Made by a program: the position numbers and the translations under genes. Shown one piece after another: positions 19,317 through 29,880 of a DNA stretch of 64,000 bases; position 1 is the stretch's first letter; each line of letters starts with the position of its first letter. Under the pieces are notes generated by a model, which had not been told where the DNA came from, did no database searches, and saw only the letters and a program-made list of their open reading frames with translations. This DNA is from Leptobrachium leishanense (taxonomy: Eukaryota; Chordata; Amphibia; Anura; Megophryidae): contig RXON01001589.1 of the NCBI GenBank assembly GCA_009667805.1, forward strand, positions 1 to 64,000. The letters run 5' to 3'.

Positions 19317-20983
19317 ATGGAGCAGTGGTCTAAACAACAACGTTTATTCGCTGTGAAAGCGTTTTACCAAAGTGGTAGTTATGCAGCCGCTCAGTGTCGT
19401 TTCCGGAAGAATTTTCAAATTAATGGAAATAAGCCAGTGCCGTCTGTTAATTCAATCAAATTGTGACAAACTTTGAAGCAATTGGTGAAACGAGAAGCAG
19501 AAGGGGTGGCAGTGCAAGATCAGTGCGAACTCCGCGAATATTGACCGCGTGAGAGTTGCTGTGGAAAGAAGCCCTCGGAGATCGGCGCGTCGACAGAGTG
19601 CTGCGCTTGGCAAACACGAGCGTCCGAAGAATCTTGAGGTTAGATTTACACCATCACCCATACAAAATTCAGCTTGTTCAGGCTATGAATGAAAACCATT
19701 TTGCAGCTCGACGGCGTTTTTGTCAAACGTTGTTGGACATGTTTGATGAAAACGAGGACCTTGTTCACAACCTGTGGATGAGCGATGAGGCACATTTCCA
19801 TCTCTCCGGTTTTGTGAATAAACAAAATTTCCGATATTGGAGTGATGAAAACCCTCAACAACTCCATCAAACACCCCTCCAATCAAGCAAGGTAACAGTT
19901 TGGTGCGCAATGTCCTCATTGGGAATCATAGGCCACGATTTTTTTGAAAATGACAGGGAGCAGTTACTGTGAATGCACAACGCTATTGGGAAATGTTGCA
20001 TTCGTTCTTCATTCCTCAGCTTCGTCAACATGGAATGAACAATGAAACCTTATTCCAGCAAGACGGTGCCACAAGTCATACAGCCCGTGTCACAAGTCAT
20101 ACAGCCCGTGTCACAAGTCATACAGCCCGTGTCACAAGTCATACAGCCCGTGTCACAAGTCATACAGCCCGTGTCACAAGTCATACAGCCCATGTCACAA
20201 GTCATACAGCCCATGTCACAAGTCATACAGCCCGTGTCACAAGTCATACAGCCCATGTCACAAGTCATACAGCCCGTGTCACAAGTCATACAGCCCGTGT
20301 CACAAGTCATACAGCCCATGTCACAAGTCATACAGCCCGTGTCACAAGTCATACAGCCCGTGTCACAAGTCATACAGCCCATGTCACAAGTCATACAGCC
20401 CGTGTCACAAGTCATACAGCCCGTGTCACAAGTCATACAGCCCGTGTCACAAGTCATACAGCCCATGTCACAAGTCATACAGCCCGTGTCACAAGTCATA
20501 CAGCCCGTGTCACAAGTCATACAGCCCGTGTCACAAGTCATACAGCCCATGTCACAAGTCATACAGCCCGTGTCACAAGTCATACAGCCCATGTCACAAG
20601 TCATACAGCCCGTGTCACAAGTCATACAGCCCGTGTCACAAGTCATACAGCCCGTGTCACAAGTCATACAGCCCGTGTGAGCATAAATGTTCTCAACAAT
20701 GTTTTTCCAAATCGGGTGATATCCCGAAATGGAGCAATTTCTTGGCCTCCCTGATCGCCCGACCTCACAGTATGCGATTTTTTTCTTGTGGGGGTACCTG
20801 AAGAGTAAAGTCTTTGAACAACGACCTCCAACGCTTGGGGAACTCAAGAGGAGAATCCGGTTGGAAATCGAGAGAATTCCTCAGCGTATGCTCCGTGATG
20901 CGATGGGCTGTTTCAGAAATCGCCTACAAGAATGTCTCAATCGGGAAGGACACCATCTTACTGGAGTTATTTTTAAACAGTGA
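19317..20983 (+). pseudogene. Mariner-type transposase (degraded, with repeat expansion)
   Basis: The start Met gives MEQWSKQQRLFAVKAFYQSG, a helix-turn-helix of the type found with DDE-3 transposases in arthropods. Catalytic blocks follow: NLWMSDEAHFHLSGFV (first Asp), LFQQDGATSHTA (second Asp, about 20060-20085) and SPDLTVCDFFLWG (third Asp, about 20740-20790). The frame is lost at least at 19464, 19972, a TGA at 20752 in the WPP-SPD block, and the T-run near 20781. Leaving out the extra repeat copies, I count 41 residues between the second and third Asp. It is inactive. Confidence 0.85.
20071..20679 (+). repeat. 21-bp in-frame minisatellite, 29 copies, inside the transposase gene
   Basis: The unit ACAAGTCATACAGCCCGTGT plus one C encodes TSHTARV, the residues just after the second catalytic Asp. 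All 29 units are exactly 21 bp, so the frame is kept through 203 codons. Units differ almost only at CGT (Arg) versus CAT (His), a CpG-to-CpA change. The order of the 29 units is RRRRRHHRHRRHRRHRRR then HRRRHRHRRRR. Confidence 0.95.
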
Positions 20984-21126
20984 ATGTTGTTTCTTAAATG
21001 CTTTTTAATGTACATTAAGATAGTAACAATAAAATTTTGAAATATCCATCCGTTTATTTTTTACAGTCATTTCAAAAATGCAGGTTTGACTGGCTCACCC
21101 TGTACATATAACACAGACGTATACAT

Positions 21127-22882
21127 ATAAATTATACTGCAGAGAGGCGCTTCCCAGCAGTGTGTGGATTCATATGCTGCATTAATTATACTGCAGAGAG
21201 GCGCTTCCCAACAGTGTGTGGATTCATATGCTGCATTAATTATACTGCAGAGAGACGCTTCCCAGCAGTGTGTGGATTCATATGCTGCATTAATTATACT
21301 GCAGAGAGGCGCTTCCCAACAGTGTGTGGATTCATATGCTGCATTAATTATACTGCAGAGAGGCGCTTCCCAGCAGTGTGTGGATTCATATGCTGCATTA
21401 ATTATACTGCAGAGAGGCGCTTCCCAACAGTGTGTGGATTCATATGCTGCATTAATTATACCGCAGAGAGGCGCTTCCCAGCAGTGTGTGGATTCATATG
21501 CTGCATTAATTATACTGCAGAGAGGTGCTTCCCAGCAGTGTGTGGATTCATATGCTGCATTAATTATACTGCAGAGAGGCGCTTCCCAGCAGTGTGTGGA
21601 TTCATATGCTGCATTAATTATACTGCAGAGAGGTGCTTCCCAGCAGTGTGTGGATTCATATGCTGCATTAATTATACCGCAGAGAGGTGCTGCCCCACAG
21701 TGTGAGGATTCATATGCTGCATTAATTATACTGCAGAGAGGTGCTTCCCAGCAGTGTGTGGATTCATATGCTGCATTAATTATACCGCAGAGAGGTGCTG
21801 CCCCGCAGTGTGTGGATTCATATGCTGCATTAATTATACTGCAGAGAGGTGCTTCCCAGCAGTGTGTGGATTCATATGCTGCATTAATTATACCGCAGAG
21901 AGGTGCTGCCCCGCAGTGTGTGGATTCATATGCTGCATTAATTATACCGCAGAGAGGTGCTGCCCCGCAGTGTGTGGATTCATATGCTGCATTAATTATA
22001 CCGCAGAGAGGTGCTGCCCCGCAGTGTGAGGATTCATATGCTGCATTAATTATACTGCAGAGAGGCGCTTCCCGGCAGTGTGTGGATTCATATGCTGCAT
22101 TAATTATACCGCAGAGAGGCGCTTCCCAGCAGTGTGTGGATTCATATGCTGCATTAATTATACTGCAGAGGTGCTTCCCAGCAGTGTGTGGATTCATATG
22201 CTGCATTAATTATACTGCAGAGAGGTGCTTCCCAGCAGTGTGTGGATTCATATGCTGCATTAATTATACCGCAGAGAGGTGCTTCCCCGCAGTGTGTGGA
22301 TTCATATGCTGCATTAATTACACTGCAGAGAGGCGCTTCCCAGCAGTGTGTGGATTCATATGCTGCATTAATTATACTGCAGAGAGGCGCTTCCCAGCAG
22401 TGTGTGGATTCATATGCTGCATTAATTATACCGCAGAGAGGCGCTTCCCAGCAGTGTGTGGATTCATATGCTGCATTAATTATACTGCAGAGAGGCGCTT
22501 CCCAGCAGTGTGTGGATTCATATGCTGCATTAATTATACTGCAGAGAGGCGCTTCCCAGCAGTGTGTGGATTCATATGCTGCATTAATTATACCGCAGAG
22601 AGGTGCTTCCCAGCAGTGTGTGGATTCATATGCTGCATTAATAATACCGCAGAGAGGCGCTTCCCAGCAGTGTGTGGATTCATATGATGCATTAATTATA
22701 CTGCAGAGAGGCGCTTCCCAGCAGTGTGTGGATTCATATGCTGCATTAATTATACTGCAGAGAGGTGCTTCCCAGCAGTGTGTGGATTCATATGCTGCAT
22801 TAATTATACCGCAGAGAGGTGCTTCCCAGCAGTGTGTGGATTCATATGATGCATTAATTATACTGCAGAGAGGCGCTTCCCC
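21127..22882. repeat. 54-bp minisatellite, array 1 (about 32 copies)
   Basis: The unit contains GCAGAGAGGCGCTTCCCAGC, AGTGTGTGGATTCATATGCT and GCATTAATTATACT. Copies differ at a few positions (GGCGCTTCCC/GGTGCTGCCC, ACTGCAG/ACCGCAG). Because 54 is a multiple of three and the unit has no stop in several frames, long open frames appear on both strands. They are artefacts of the repeat. The same unit, reversed, forms arrays at 31934-34672. Confidence 0.95.
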
Positions 22883-22885
22883 GCC

Positions 22886-22985
22886 AATCTGGCTCAGCCA
22901 GTATACCCAGACGCATTTTCGCCACCGACTGAGGAAGCCGTGTCACATGGCGAAACGCATCTGGGTATACTGGCCGAGCCAGATT
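22886..22985. repeat. Inverted repeat (hairpin) next to array 1
   Basis: AATCTGGCTCAGCCAGTATA at 22886 pairs with TATACTGGCCGAGCCAGATT ending at 22985. The pairing extends through ACCCAGACGCATTTTCGCCA versus TGGCGAAACGCATCTGGGT, giving arms near 40 bp with a 20-bp loop. It abuts the last 54-bp unit. It could be the end of a foldback element or SINE-like repeat: the CTGAGGAAG and GCGAAACGC phrases and the AATAAATTTTTAT that follows echo 63390-63470. Confidence 0.8.
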
Positions 22986-24130
22986 GATCCATTTTATTTG
23001 TTTTTATGTTCAAATAAATTTTTATATCTGCACCAGTCCCGGTGTGTTGCTGAGTACAGAGGTTTTTCATGGGCTTTACCTTAAATAAGTCCACAGGCGT
23101 CTGATCCCAGAGCTTGGCTATAAGCTCCAACACTTGTGAGTGCAATCCCTATATATGTACTTCCATTATATTTCCAACAGACCTACACAGGGAAGTCTTT
23201 CTTTTGTTGCATGTCCCTTTATGCATTGACATCGGAAGAGGACCGTCATCTTTGAAGGTTGTGGGTTGCCTCCTTCAAAACAGAAATAAATGACTGAATG
23301 TGTTGACCCGCTCAGAGCCAGTGTTGGGGCTCTTTTTTTGTGAGTGGGAGCAGTATCACATGCACTCCAATTTATAATTTTATTCGCTCTGCACTATTGT
23401 ATTTCCTTATTGTTTTTCATGTCACATGTGGACAGTACTACAAAAGAGAACCATCATACGATCCAAAAGCGACTGCCATCGCGCCGCCAGATACGTATTT
23501 TTCAATCTTTGCACACTGGTTTGGGGGAAACCACTGATTGCTGGCTGGCTTTGGATATTTGGTGGCGGTACAGGCAAGGGCGCCCACCACTTTGTTTGTA
23601 TTACATCCTTACTCTGCCTGAGGTTTGGGGAGATCGCATATTGCATTGCACTACATTTCCTGGTGGAGTGCCGTCTCCATTGCATTGCATATTCTGGTGG
23701 AGTACCGTCTCTATTTCCATCTGCATGAGGCGAAGAGTTCCTGCAATATGTATGAGCTGCCAATGTATGAGCCAACTGTAAAATGGCTCTCCACCATGTG
23801 AGTTGATCAGCCTGATGCAAATTGTAGTGATACATTACAATTGATATACTACGCAATGTATGTCCCATTTGCTTTCTCTTAGGCTCCACTCTATAGGAGG
23901 ATTTCCATACGCTTCATCTGAGCCACTTCTGCGCGACGCCCCATCTATATATTTTTTCGCCTACAGTGATTTATTTACTTGCTCATGATTTAATACACAA
24001 AAGTGTTATTGTGTCTTTCAAAATGAGTCACGTATAATCTACACCATTTCTTTTGGATGCGTCGAGGAGACCCCCCCCTTCTTACATTTATTTCATACAA
24101 GGTGGAAAGCCTGCCCAGAGGGCAGTCTAT
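22986..24130. other. No gene recognised
   Basis: I see no convincing coding frame. An AATAAA at about 23012 follows the hairpin. Around 23640-23720 there is a short duplicated phrase (GTGGAGTGCCGTCTC / GTGGAGTACCGTCTC). Nothing else stands out. Confidence 0.3.
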
Positions 24131-25046
24131 TGTGGATATACTGCCCCTGCTCATGGATATATGCCCCAGCTCATGGATATTGCCCCAGCACGTGGATACT
24201 GCCCCAGCTCGTGGATACTGGCCCAGCTCGTGGATATTGCCCCAGCTCATGGATATTGCCCCAGCTCATGGATACTGCCCCAGCACATGGATACTGCCCC
24301 AGCTCGTGGATACTGCCCCAGCTCGTGGATATTGCCCCAGCTCGTGGATATTGCCGCAGCACGTGGATACTGCCCCAGCTCGTGGATATTGCCCCAGCTC
24401 GTGGATATTGCCCCAGCACGTGGATACTGCCCCAGCACGTGGACATTGCCCCAGCACGTGGATATTGCCCCAGCACGTGGATACTGGCCCAGCACGTGGA
24501 TATTGCCCCAGCACGTGGATACTGGCCCAGCACGTGGATATTGCCCCAGCACGTGGATATTGCCCCAGCACGTGGATATACTGCCCCAGCTCGTGGATAT
24601 TGCCCCCAGCTCTTGGATACTGCCAGCTCGTGGATACTGCCCCAGCACGTGGATACTGCCCCAGCTCCTGGATATTGGCCCAGCTCATGGATATTGCCCC
24701 CAGCTCCTGGATATTGCCCCAAGCTCCTGGATATTGCCCCCCAGCTCATGGATACTGCCCCCCCCAGCTTATGGATATTGGCCCCCAGCTCATGGATACT
24801 GCCCCCCAGCTCATGGATATTGCCCCCAGCTCATGGATATTGCCCCCCAGCTCATGGATACTGCCCCCAGCTTATGGATATTGGCCCCTAGCTCGTGGAT
24901 ATTGACCCCCAGCTCATGGAGATTGCCCCCCTACTTATGGATATTGGCCCCCAGCTCGTGGATATTGACCCCCAGCTCATGGATACTGCCCCCCCGGCTC
25001 GTGGATAATGACCCCCCCCCAAGCTCTCATGGATATATACCCCAGA
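24131..25046. repeat. 19-bp minisatellite, about 47 copies, with CACGTG variants
   Basis: The unit is GATATTGCCCCAGCTCGTG with variants at one or two positions (CTCGTG, CTCATG, CACGTG; ATACTG or ATATTG). In the left two thirds the unit is 19 bp. After about 24700 extra C residues lengthen it to 20-21 bp. About a dozen units carry the palindrome CACGTG, a canonical E-box, mostly between 24415 and 24660. Confidence 0.9.
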
Positions 25047-25059
25047 TCAGACCCCAGAC

Positions 25060-25590
25060 CAGACATGGGGCGGCTGTTCGAATGCTCTATCGGCATTCGG
25101 ACAGCCGCCCCATGAGCTCCGCCGTCCGCGCCATACTTACCTTTCCGAGCGGCGCTGGGGAAGTGAAAGTTTCCCCGCTTCCAGTCTTTGAAGGACCCAA
25201 GCCGCGGTCACGTGACCGGGGCTTGGGTCCTTCAAAGAGCGGAAGCGAGGGAACTTCCCTTCGCCGCTCGGGGACGGGTTGGATGCACACAGCAGCCGGG
25301 TAGAGGCTGCGCTCGCAGCCTCTACCCGGCTGCCGCGCGCATCCAACCCCCGAGCGGCGGAGGGAACTTTCCCTTCGCCGCTCGGGGGTTGGATGCGCGC
25401 TGCAGCCGGGTAGAGGCTGCGAGCGCAGCCTCTACTCGGCTGCTGTGTGCATCTTGTAACCGCCGCGGCGAGCCGGCAGCCAGCTCGTGCCACGGCGGTT
25501 GTATGCGCGCGCAACCAACCGCCGCTGGTTGCGCGCGCATGCGCAGAGTAAGCCTTGGCGACGGACACGCCAAGCCTTACTCAATTATAG
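25060..25590. repeat. GC-rich cluster of palindromes
   Basis: At least six near-perfect inverted repeats lie end to end. They include CATGGGGCGGCTGTTCG with its complement (25064-25114), a 25-bp-arm palindrome centred on GGTCACGTGACC (25186-25239), two paralogous hairpins with GGATGC...GGGTAGAGGCTGCG arms (25278-25348 and 25388-25452), GCGCGCAACCA with its complement (25503-25540), and GAGTAAGCCTTGGCG with its complement (25545-25583). The GC content is far above that of the surroundings. No coding frame is credible. Confidence 0.85.
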
Positions 25591-25652
25591 TATAGATGGG
25601 TACCTGCAGAAAACTACTTTTCACTTCTCCTTGATCAGCAGCATCACACATA

Positions 25653-26530
25653 CAGGGTTATTCAAAGAGATCCGAATGGCTGGCGAAAGGGAACTGAATG
25701 TTGAAAATCAGCGTTCGGTTACCTTTCTTGGCCAGTCGACTATCCAGAGAGCAGGCAATACGCCAAATCCTGGCGAATTGCCTGCACATACGGGCCTGGT
25801 CGGTGCCTGTTCGAGGGCAGTGAATCCCCATAGAGAAGCAATGCTTCATCTATTCAGAGAACACAAACCAGCAGTGAAAGGTTCCCCTAATGCCCTGCCA
25901 TTCAGTGGTTTAATTCGGCAGGTTTATTCAGGCGAATCCCATAGGCTTCAATGTTAAAAATATTCCCGTTTTAATTCAATATCTAATAAACCGTTCATTA
26001 TAAAATTCTGCAGCAAAAAGTCTCTTTATTTATAGATTTTTTAGGATATTTTAAGCATTTTTCTTTTTTTTAAGTTTACTTCTTTTTCTGTAACAGCCCT
26101 TTTTATTATCATTCCCTGGACCTCCTATGTAAATTTCAGACATTTTCGCTCAGTAGTTTCTTTGCAAACAGCGTTTCACTTTTCAAACATTCATGCAAAC
26201 TGTTTTCCTAATTTATTCACTGCCTTCGTCTGCGGTGTCGCCTTTTTCCAGCGGCTTCGCTGCGTGTGATCGGCTCCTGCTCGGGTTTTTCCAGCGTTTT
26301 CAGCCGGTTAATCCAGATGTTTTTGCGGGTTTCGGCGTGCATTCGCCCTTGTTTTCCGGTGAGCTTTCGGTGGGTTTGCGGCTACCTTTCCCTGCAATTC
26401 GGGGACCCTGTGGTGCTTGCTGAATACACCGCAGGGTCGCCGAAATGGGATCGCCAAATCAAACCGAATTGAAGAGAACGAAAAGTCACCGAACGTGCGG
26501 TGACTTTTCGATTCTCTTTGAATAACCCTG
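25653..26530. mobile_element. Foldback MITE with CAGGGTTATTCAAAGAGA ends, copy A
   Basis: An 878-bp element whose first 18 bp are repeated in reverse at its end (TCTCTTTGAATAACCCTG). The flanking trinucleotide ATA is present on both sides. The interior holds a GCGTTCGGTTACCTTTC palindrome partner, the AATATTCCCGTTTTAATTCA module, and an ACATTTTCGCTCAGTAGTTT block. Most of it recurs, reversed, in copy B (26771-28853). No coding region. The superfamily is unresolved; a 3-bp duplication would suit PIF/Harbinger. Confidence 0.7.
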
Positions 26531-26770
26531 ATAATAAAAGTATCCTCGAGAGATTTAGAGCTCTCACTAGGGATCCCCCTATACACGTTATTCACAGAGA
26601 GCTAAACTTGCCACCAAACAGTGGGGTTTTCCCGGACAGTGACATTTCGTGGCCAATCGGCTATTCAGAAAGCCGGCATTTTGTTAAATATTGTCAATCT
26701 GCCAGTGAAATACGGTGCCTGTTCAAAAGCAATGAAATACAGTGCCTGTTCGAAAACAGACAAAAACTAT

Positions 26771-27712
26771 CAGGGTTATCCAAAGAGATTCGAAAAGTCA
26801 CCGCACGTTCGGTGACTTTTCGTTCTCTTCAATTCGGTTCCTTTTGCCGATTGCATTTCGGTGACCCTGCGGTGTATTCAGCAAACAGCACAGGGTCCCC
26901 GAATTGCAGGGAAAAGCTGCCGCAAACCTGACGAAAACTAACCGAATGCACGCTGAAAACAAGCAAAAACATCTGGATTAACCTTCGAAGGAGCCGAACA
27001 GGAGCCGAACAGGAGCCGAATCACACAGAGCCGAAGCAGCTGTGACGTAGAGGAGACAGTGAATAAATTAGCAAAACCATTTGTATGAATCTGGGAAAAT
27101 GAAACGCTGTTTGCAAAGAAACTACTGAGCGAAAATGTCTGAAATTTACACAGGAGGTCCAGGGAATGATAATAAAGAGGGCTGTTACAAAAAAAATAAG
27201 TAAACTGAAAAAAAAAAAAAAAAAATCAGACTTTTAACCCTTTCGCTGCTGAGGCTTTTCCCGCCTCTGTGCTGAGGTCATTTTTACCGGTTTTGCTCAT
27301 CATGTTTAAACGTGTTTTGAAGGCTTATTTTAGTATATGACCCAGACATATTATAGATCGTTCTTTCCGTCAGACTCGGTAGATTCATAATATGTCATTA
27401 TTATATGTATACGTTATGTCATGTCTGTATATTATAACAAAAAATGCAATAAAATATGTATTTTCAATAATTTACAACGTGTAAAGTGTTTTTTTCACCA
27501 TTTTAACATGCGAGCAATTGCGGTTATATTTTGTATGGGGTGCGCTTGTTAAAAAAATTAGAGATGGGGTCTCGTTACATTTTTTTTGGGGAAAATTACA
27601 CTATTTTTAACAAACGCACCGCATACAAAAATCGTTAGTGCAGCATCATTGTTCACATTATAATTGAAATGGGAACAATATTGCTGCATTAACAAAACCA
27701 AAAAAAAAAAAA

Positions 27713-27743
<31 letters not shown>

Positions 27744-28853
27744 TTTTTTTTCTTTTTTTTTTTTTTTTTACAAAATTTTACACTTTCATGTTTGGTATCG
27801 TTGGAACGGCCATGCTCTGGCCGATCCAACCATACCAAAATTTAACCCCTAACTGCCACGGATCGGGAGATAGGGAGTTCATTGGAACTCCCTATCTCCA
27901 CAGTTGGTGGCAGTTAGGGGTTAAGTCTAGGACTGGCGTCATCGTGCTACGCACGATGACGCCAGTCCTCTGGGGGAGTTCCCGGAGGCTTGGCCGACAT
28001 CCAAGATGTCGGCCAGCTCCGGGAAAGGATCGCGAACCGGCGCTTTTCAGCGCCGATTCGCGATCCAGCTCCCCAGGTGTTAATGCCAGGCATCATTTGG
28101 AAGGGCAGGCTGTGCCCTTCCAAATGATGCCTGGGTTAAGCCCCTGTGCGCCGCCGATCGGGAGGGAGAGAGGTCCAAAGGACCTCCCCCCCCTCCCTTT
28201 CAGGCGCCTCCTCCGCACATGCGGAGACACCTAATAATGGAGGCTGGTGGTCCGGATGCCGGGCTGACATCCAGGATGTCAGCCCGCACCGGAGGGGCCA
28301 GCGATCGGCCGGAACCCGGCCGAACGCTGACCCCAATGTGAGGACGCGCTGAGCGCGTCCTCAGCACACCAGCGGGAATGCTGAGGACGCGCTGAGCGCG
28401 TCCTTAGCATTCAAGTGGTTAAAAAAAAAAAAAAAAATCTGAAAAATGCTTAAAGTATCCTAAAAAATCTATAAATAAAGAGACTTTTTGCTGCAGAATT
28501 TTATAATGAACTGTTTATTAGATATTGAATTAAAACGGGAATATTTTTAACATTGAAGCCTATGGGATTCGCCTGAATAAATTTGCCGAATTAAACCACC
28601 GAATGACAGGGCATGTCGGGAACCTTTCACTGCTGGTTTGTGTTCTCTGAATAGACGAAGCAGTGCTTTTTCATGGGGATTTCACTGCCCTCGAACAGGC
28701 ACCGAACAGGCACTGTATGTGCAGGCAATTCGCCAGGATTTGGGGAATTGCCTGCTCTCTGGATAGCCGAATGGCCAGGAAAGGTAACCGAACGCTGATT
28801 TTCAGCGTTCGGTTACCTTTCTCAAGCAATTCGGATCTCTTTGGATAACCCTG
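26771..28853. mobile_element. Foldback MITE copy B, inverted, carrying a nested TTAA element
   Basis: It starts CAGGGTTATCCAAAGAGATT and ends TCTCTTTGGATAACCCTG, flanked by TAT on both sides. It is the reverse-orientation counterpart of copy A: blocks such as AGCGAAAATGTCTGAAATTT and AAACGGGAATATTTTTAACA appear in mirrored order. Subtracting the 1189-bp insert at 27234-28422 leaves about 894 bp, close to the 878 bp of copy A. Together A and B form a large imperfect palindrome centred near 26650. Confidence 0.7.
27234..28422. mobile_element. TTAA-flanked multi-hairpin element
   Basis: Flanked by TTAA on both sides, with imperfect terminal repeats (CCCTTTCGCTGCTGAGG and, reversed, CCACTTGAATGCTAAGG). 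The right half is a chain of hairpins: GGAGATAGGGAGTTC, AGGACTGGCGTCATCGTG, GGCCGACATC, GGATCGCGAA...TTCGCGATCC, CCAGGCATCATTTGGAAGGG, GGCTGACATCC, and GAGGACGCGC twice, each with its complement nearby. A long A/T homopolymer run (27700-27770) lies in the middle. TTAA targets point to the piggyBac or Kolobok superfamilies. It is non-coding. Confidence 0.7.
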
Positions 28854-28857
28854 TATG

Positions 28858-29325
28858 TCTGTTCAACAGCAGTGAAATACGGTGCCTGTTCGACAGCAGT
28901 GAAATACGGTGCCTGTTCGACGGCAGTGAAATACGGTGCCTGTTTGACGGCAGTGAAATGTGGTGCTTGTTCGACGGCAATGAAATGTGGTGCCTGTTCG
29001 ACGACAGTAAAATACGGTGCTGTTCGGCAGCAGTGAAATACGGTGCTGTTCGGCGGCAGTGAAATACGTTGCCTGTTCGGCAGTGAAATGCGGTGCTTGT
29101 TCGGCAGTGAAATGTGGTGCCTGTTCAACGGCAGTAAAATATGGTGCTGTTCGGCAGCAGTGAAATACGGTGCTGTTCGGTGGCAGTGAAATGCGGTGTT
29201 GTTTGGAGGCAGTGAAATATGGTGCTGTTCGACGGCAGTGAAATGTGGTGCTGTTCGGCGGCCGTGAAATATGATGCTGTTCGGAGGCAGTGAAATACGG
29301 TGCCTGTTCGGCGGCAGTGAAATCC
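28858..29325. repeat. 27-bp minisatellite, about 17 copies
   Basis: The unit is approximately CAGTGAAATACGGTGCCTGT plus TCGACGG, with 26- and 24-bp variants that lose a C or the CGG. The same phrase occurs singly or twice at 26697-26760, on the other side of element B, so B was inserted into or beside the growing repeat. The variable period shifts frame, so it is not coding. Confidence 0.9.
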
Positions 29326-29339
29326 CCCATTGGGAAGTA

Positions 29340-29794
29340 ATGGTTAATCTATTCACATTGAACAGCAGAAAAATGGCAGTGAAATGCCCTGATGTTGAGA
29401 CAGGTTTAATCAGGAGAATCCCATAGGTTTCAATGTCAAAAATATTCCCGTTTTATTTAATATCTAATAAACCGTTTAATATTTTAATCTGCAGCAAAAA
29501 GTCTCTTTATAATTTTTTTTTAAAAAAAATGAGGCATTTTTTGGAATGTTTTTTTAAATATTTTTCCATAAATTTTTTTAAATAGCGTTTTTTTTTAAGA
29601 GACCTTTTTAATACTATTATATACAATAAAAGCGGTGTCGCGCCCAGCAGGGCAGCTGCAACAACCGGGAGTAACCAACCCAGTTCATGTGTACAACACA
29701 ACATAACAAAAGGTGTCATCTGCACTTATTTCTATACAACTTCATGTGAAACAAAACACAATCAGAGGTTTTGGTTTACTTTAATAGCCATTGA
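29340..29794. other. Remnant repeat module, no gene
   Basis: It contains the module CCCATAGGTTTCAATGTCAA / AATATTCCCGTTTTATTTAA shared with 25940, 28540 and 35045, then T-rich runs. From 29590 to 29794 nothing is recognisable. Confidence 0.4.
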
Positions 29795-29880
29795 AGTGTA
29801 AATAGGGATGAGCCGAACGCCCCCATGTTTGGTTCGCATTCGAACACGAACAATTTCAAAAGTTCGAGTTCGAACTCTAA

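Larger units (their letters stand above)
19209..21105 (+). mobile_element. Mariner-superfamily transposon with an internal minisatellite
   Basis: The right end reads TTCAAAAATGCAGGTTTGAC then TGGCTCACCCTGTA. The left end begins TACAGTCAAACCTGCATTTT and lacks about 10 bp between two CAG triplets relative to the right end. TA dinucleotides sit at both outer edges, as for Tc1/mariner. One transposase gene lies between on the plus strand, broken by frameshifts and enlarged by a 609-bp tandem array (20071-20679). Without the array the element would be about 1.3 kb, the usual size. Confidence 0.85.

Noticed and set aside
20050..20847. 265-codon minus-strand frame of CMTCDTG repeats
   Set aside because: It is the antisense of the transposase minisatellite; no independent support.
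21164..23084. Long open frames of 298-507 codons on both strands (DSYAALIILQRGASQQCV-type repeats)
   Set aside because: They arise because the 54-bp unit has no stop in several frames. Overlapping open frames in different phases and on both strands exclude selection for any one of them.
24053..25303. 416-codon frame rich in ILPQLVDIAPARGY-type repeats
   Set aside because: The 19-bp unit cycles through all three frames without stops, so open frames appear in several frames and on both strands.
25137..25595. Arg/Ala-rich open frames on both strands of the GC-rich block
   Set aside because: Produced by palindromes with high GC and few stops; no domain or codon pattern.
28802..29356. 184-codon minus-strand frame (FTAVEQAP repeats)
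   Set aside because: 27-bp minisatellite artefact; the unit length varies and disrupts any frame.
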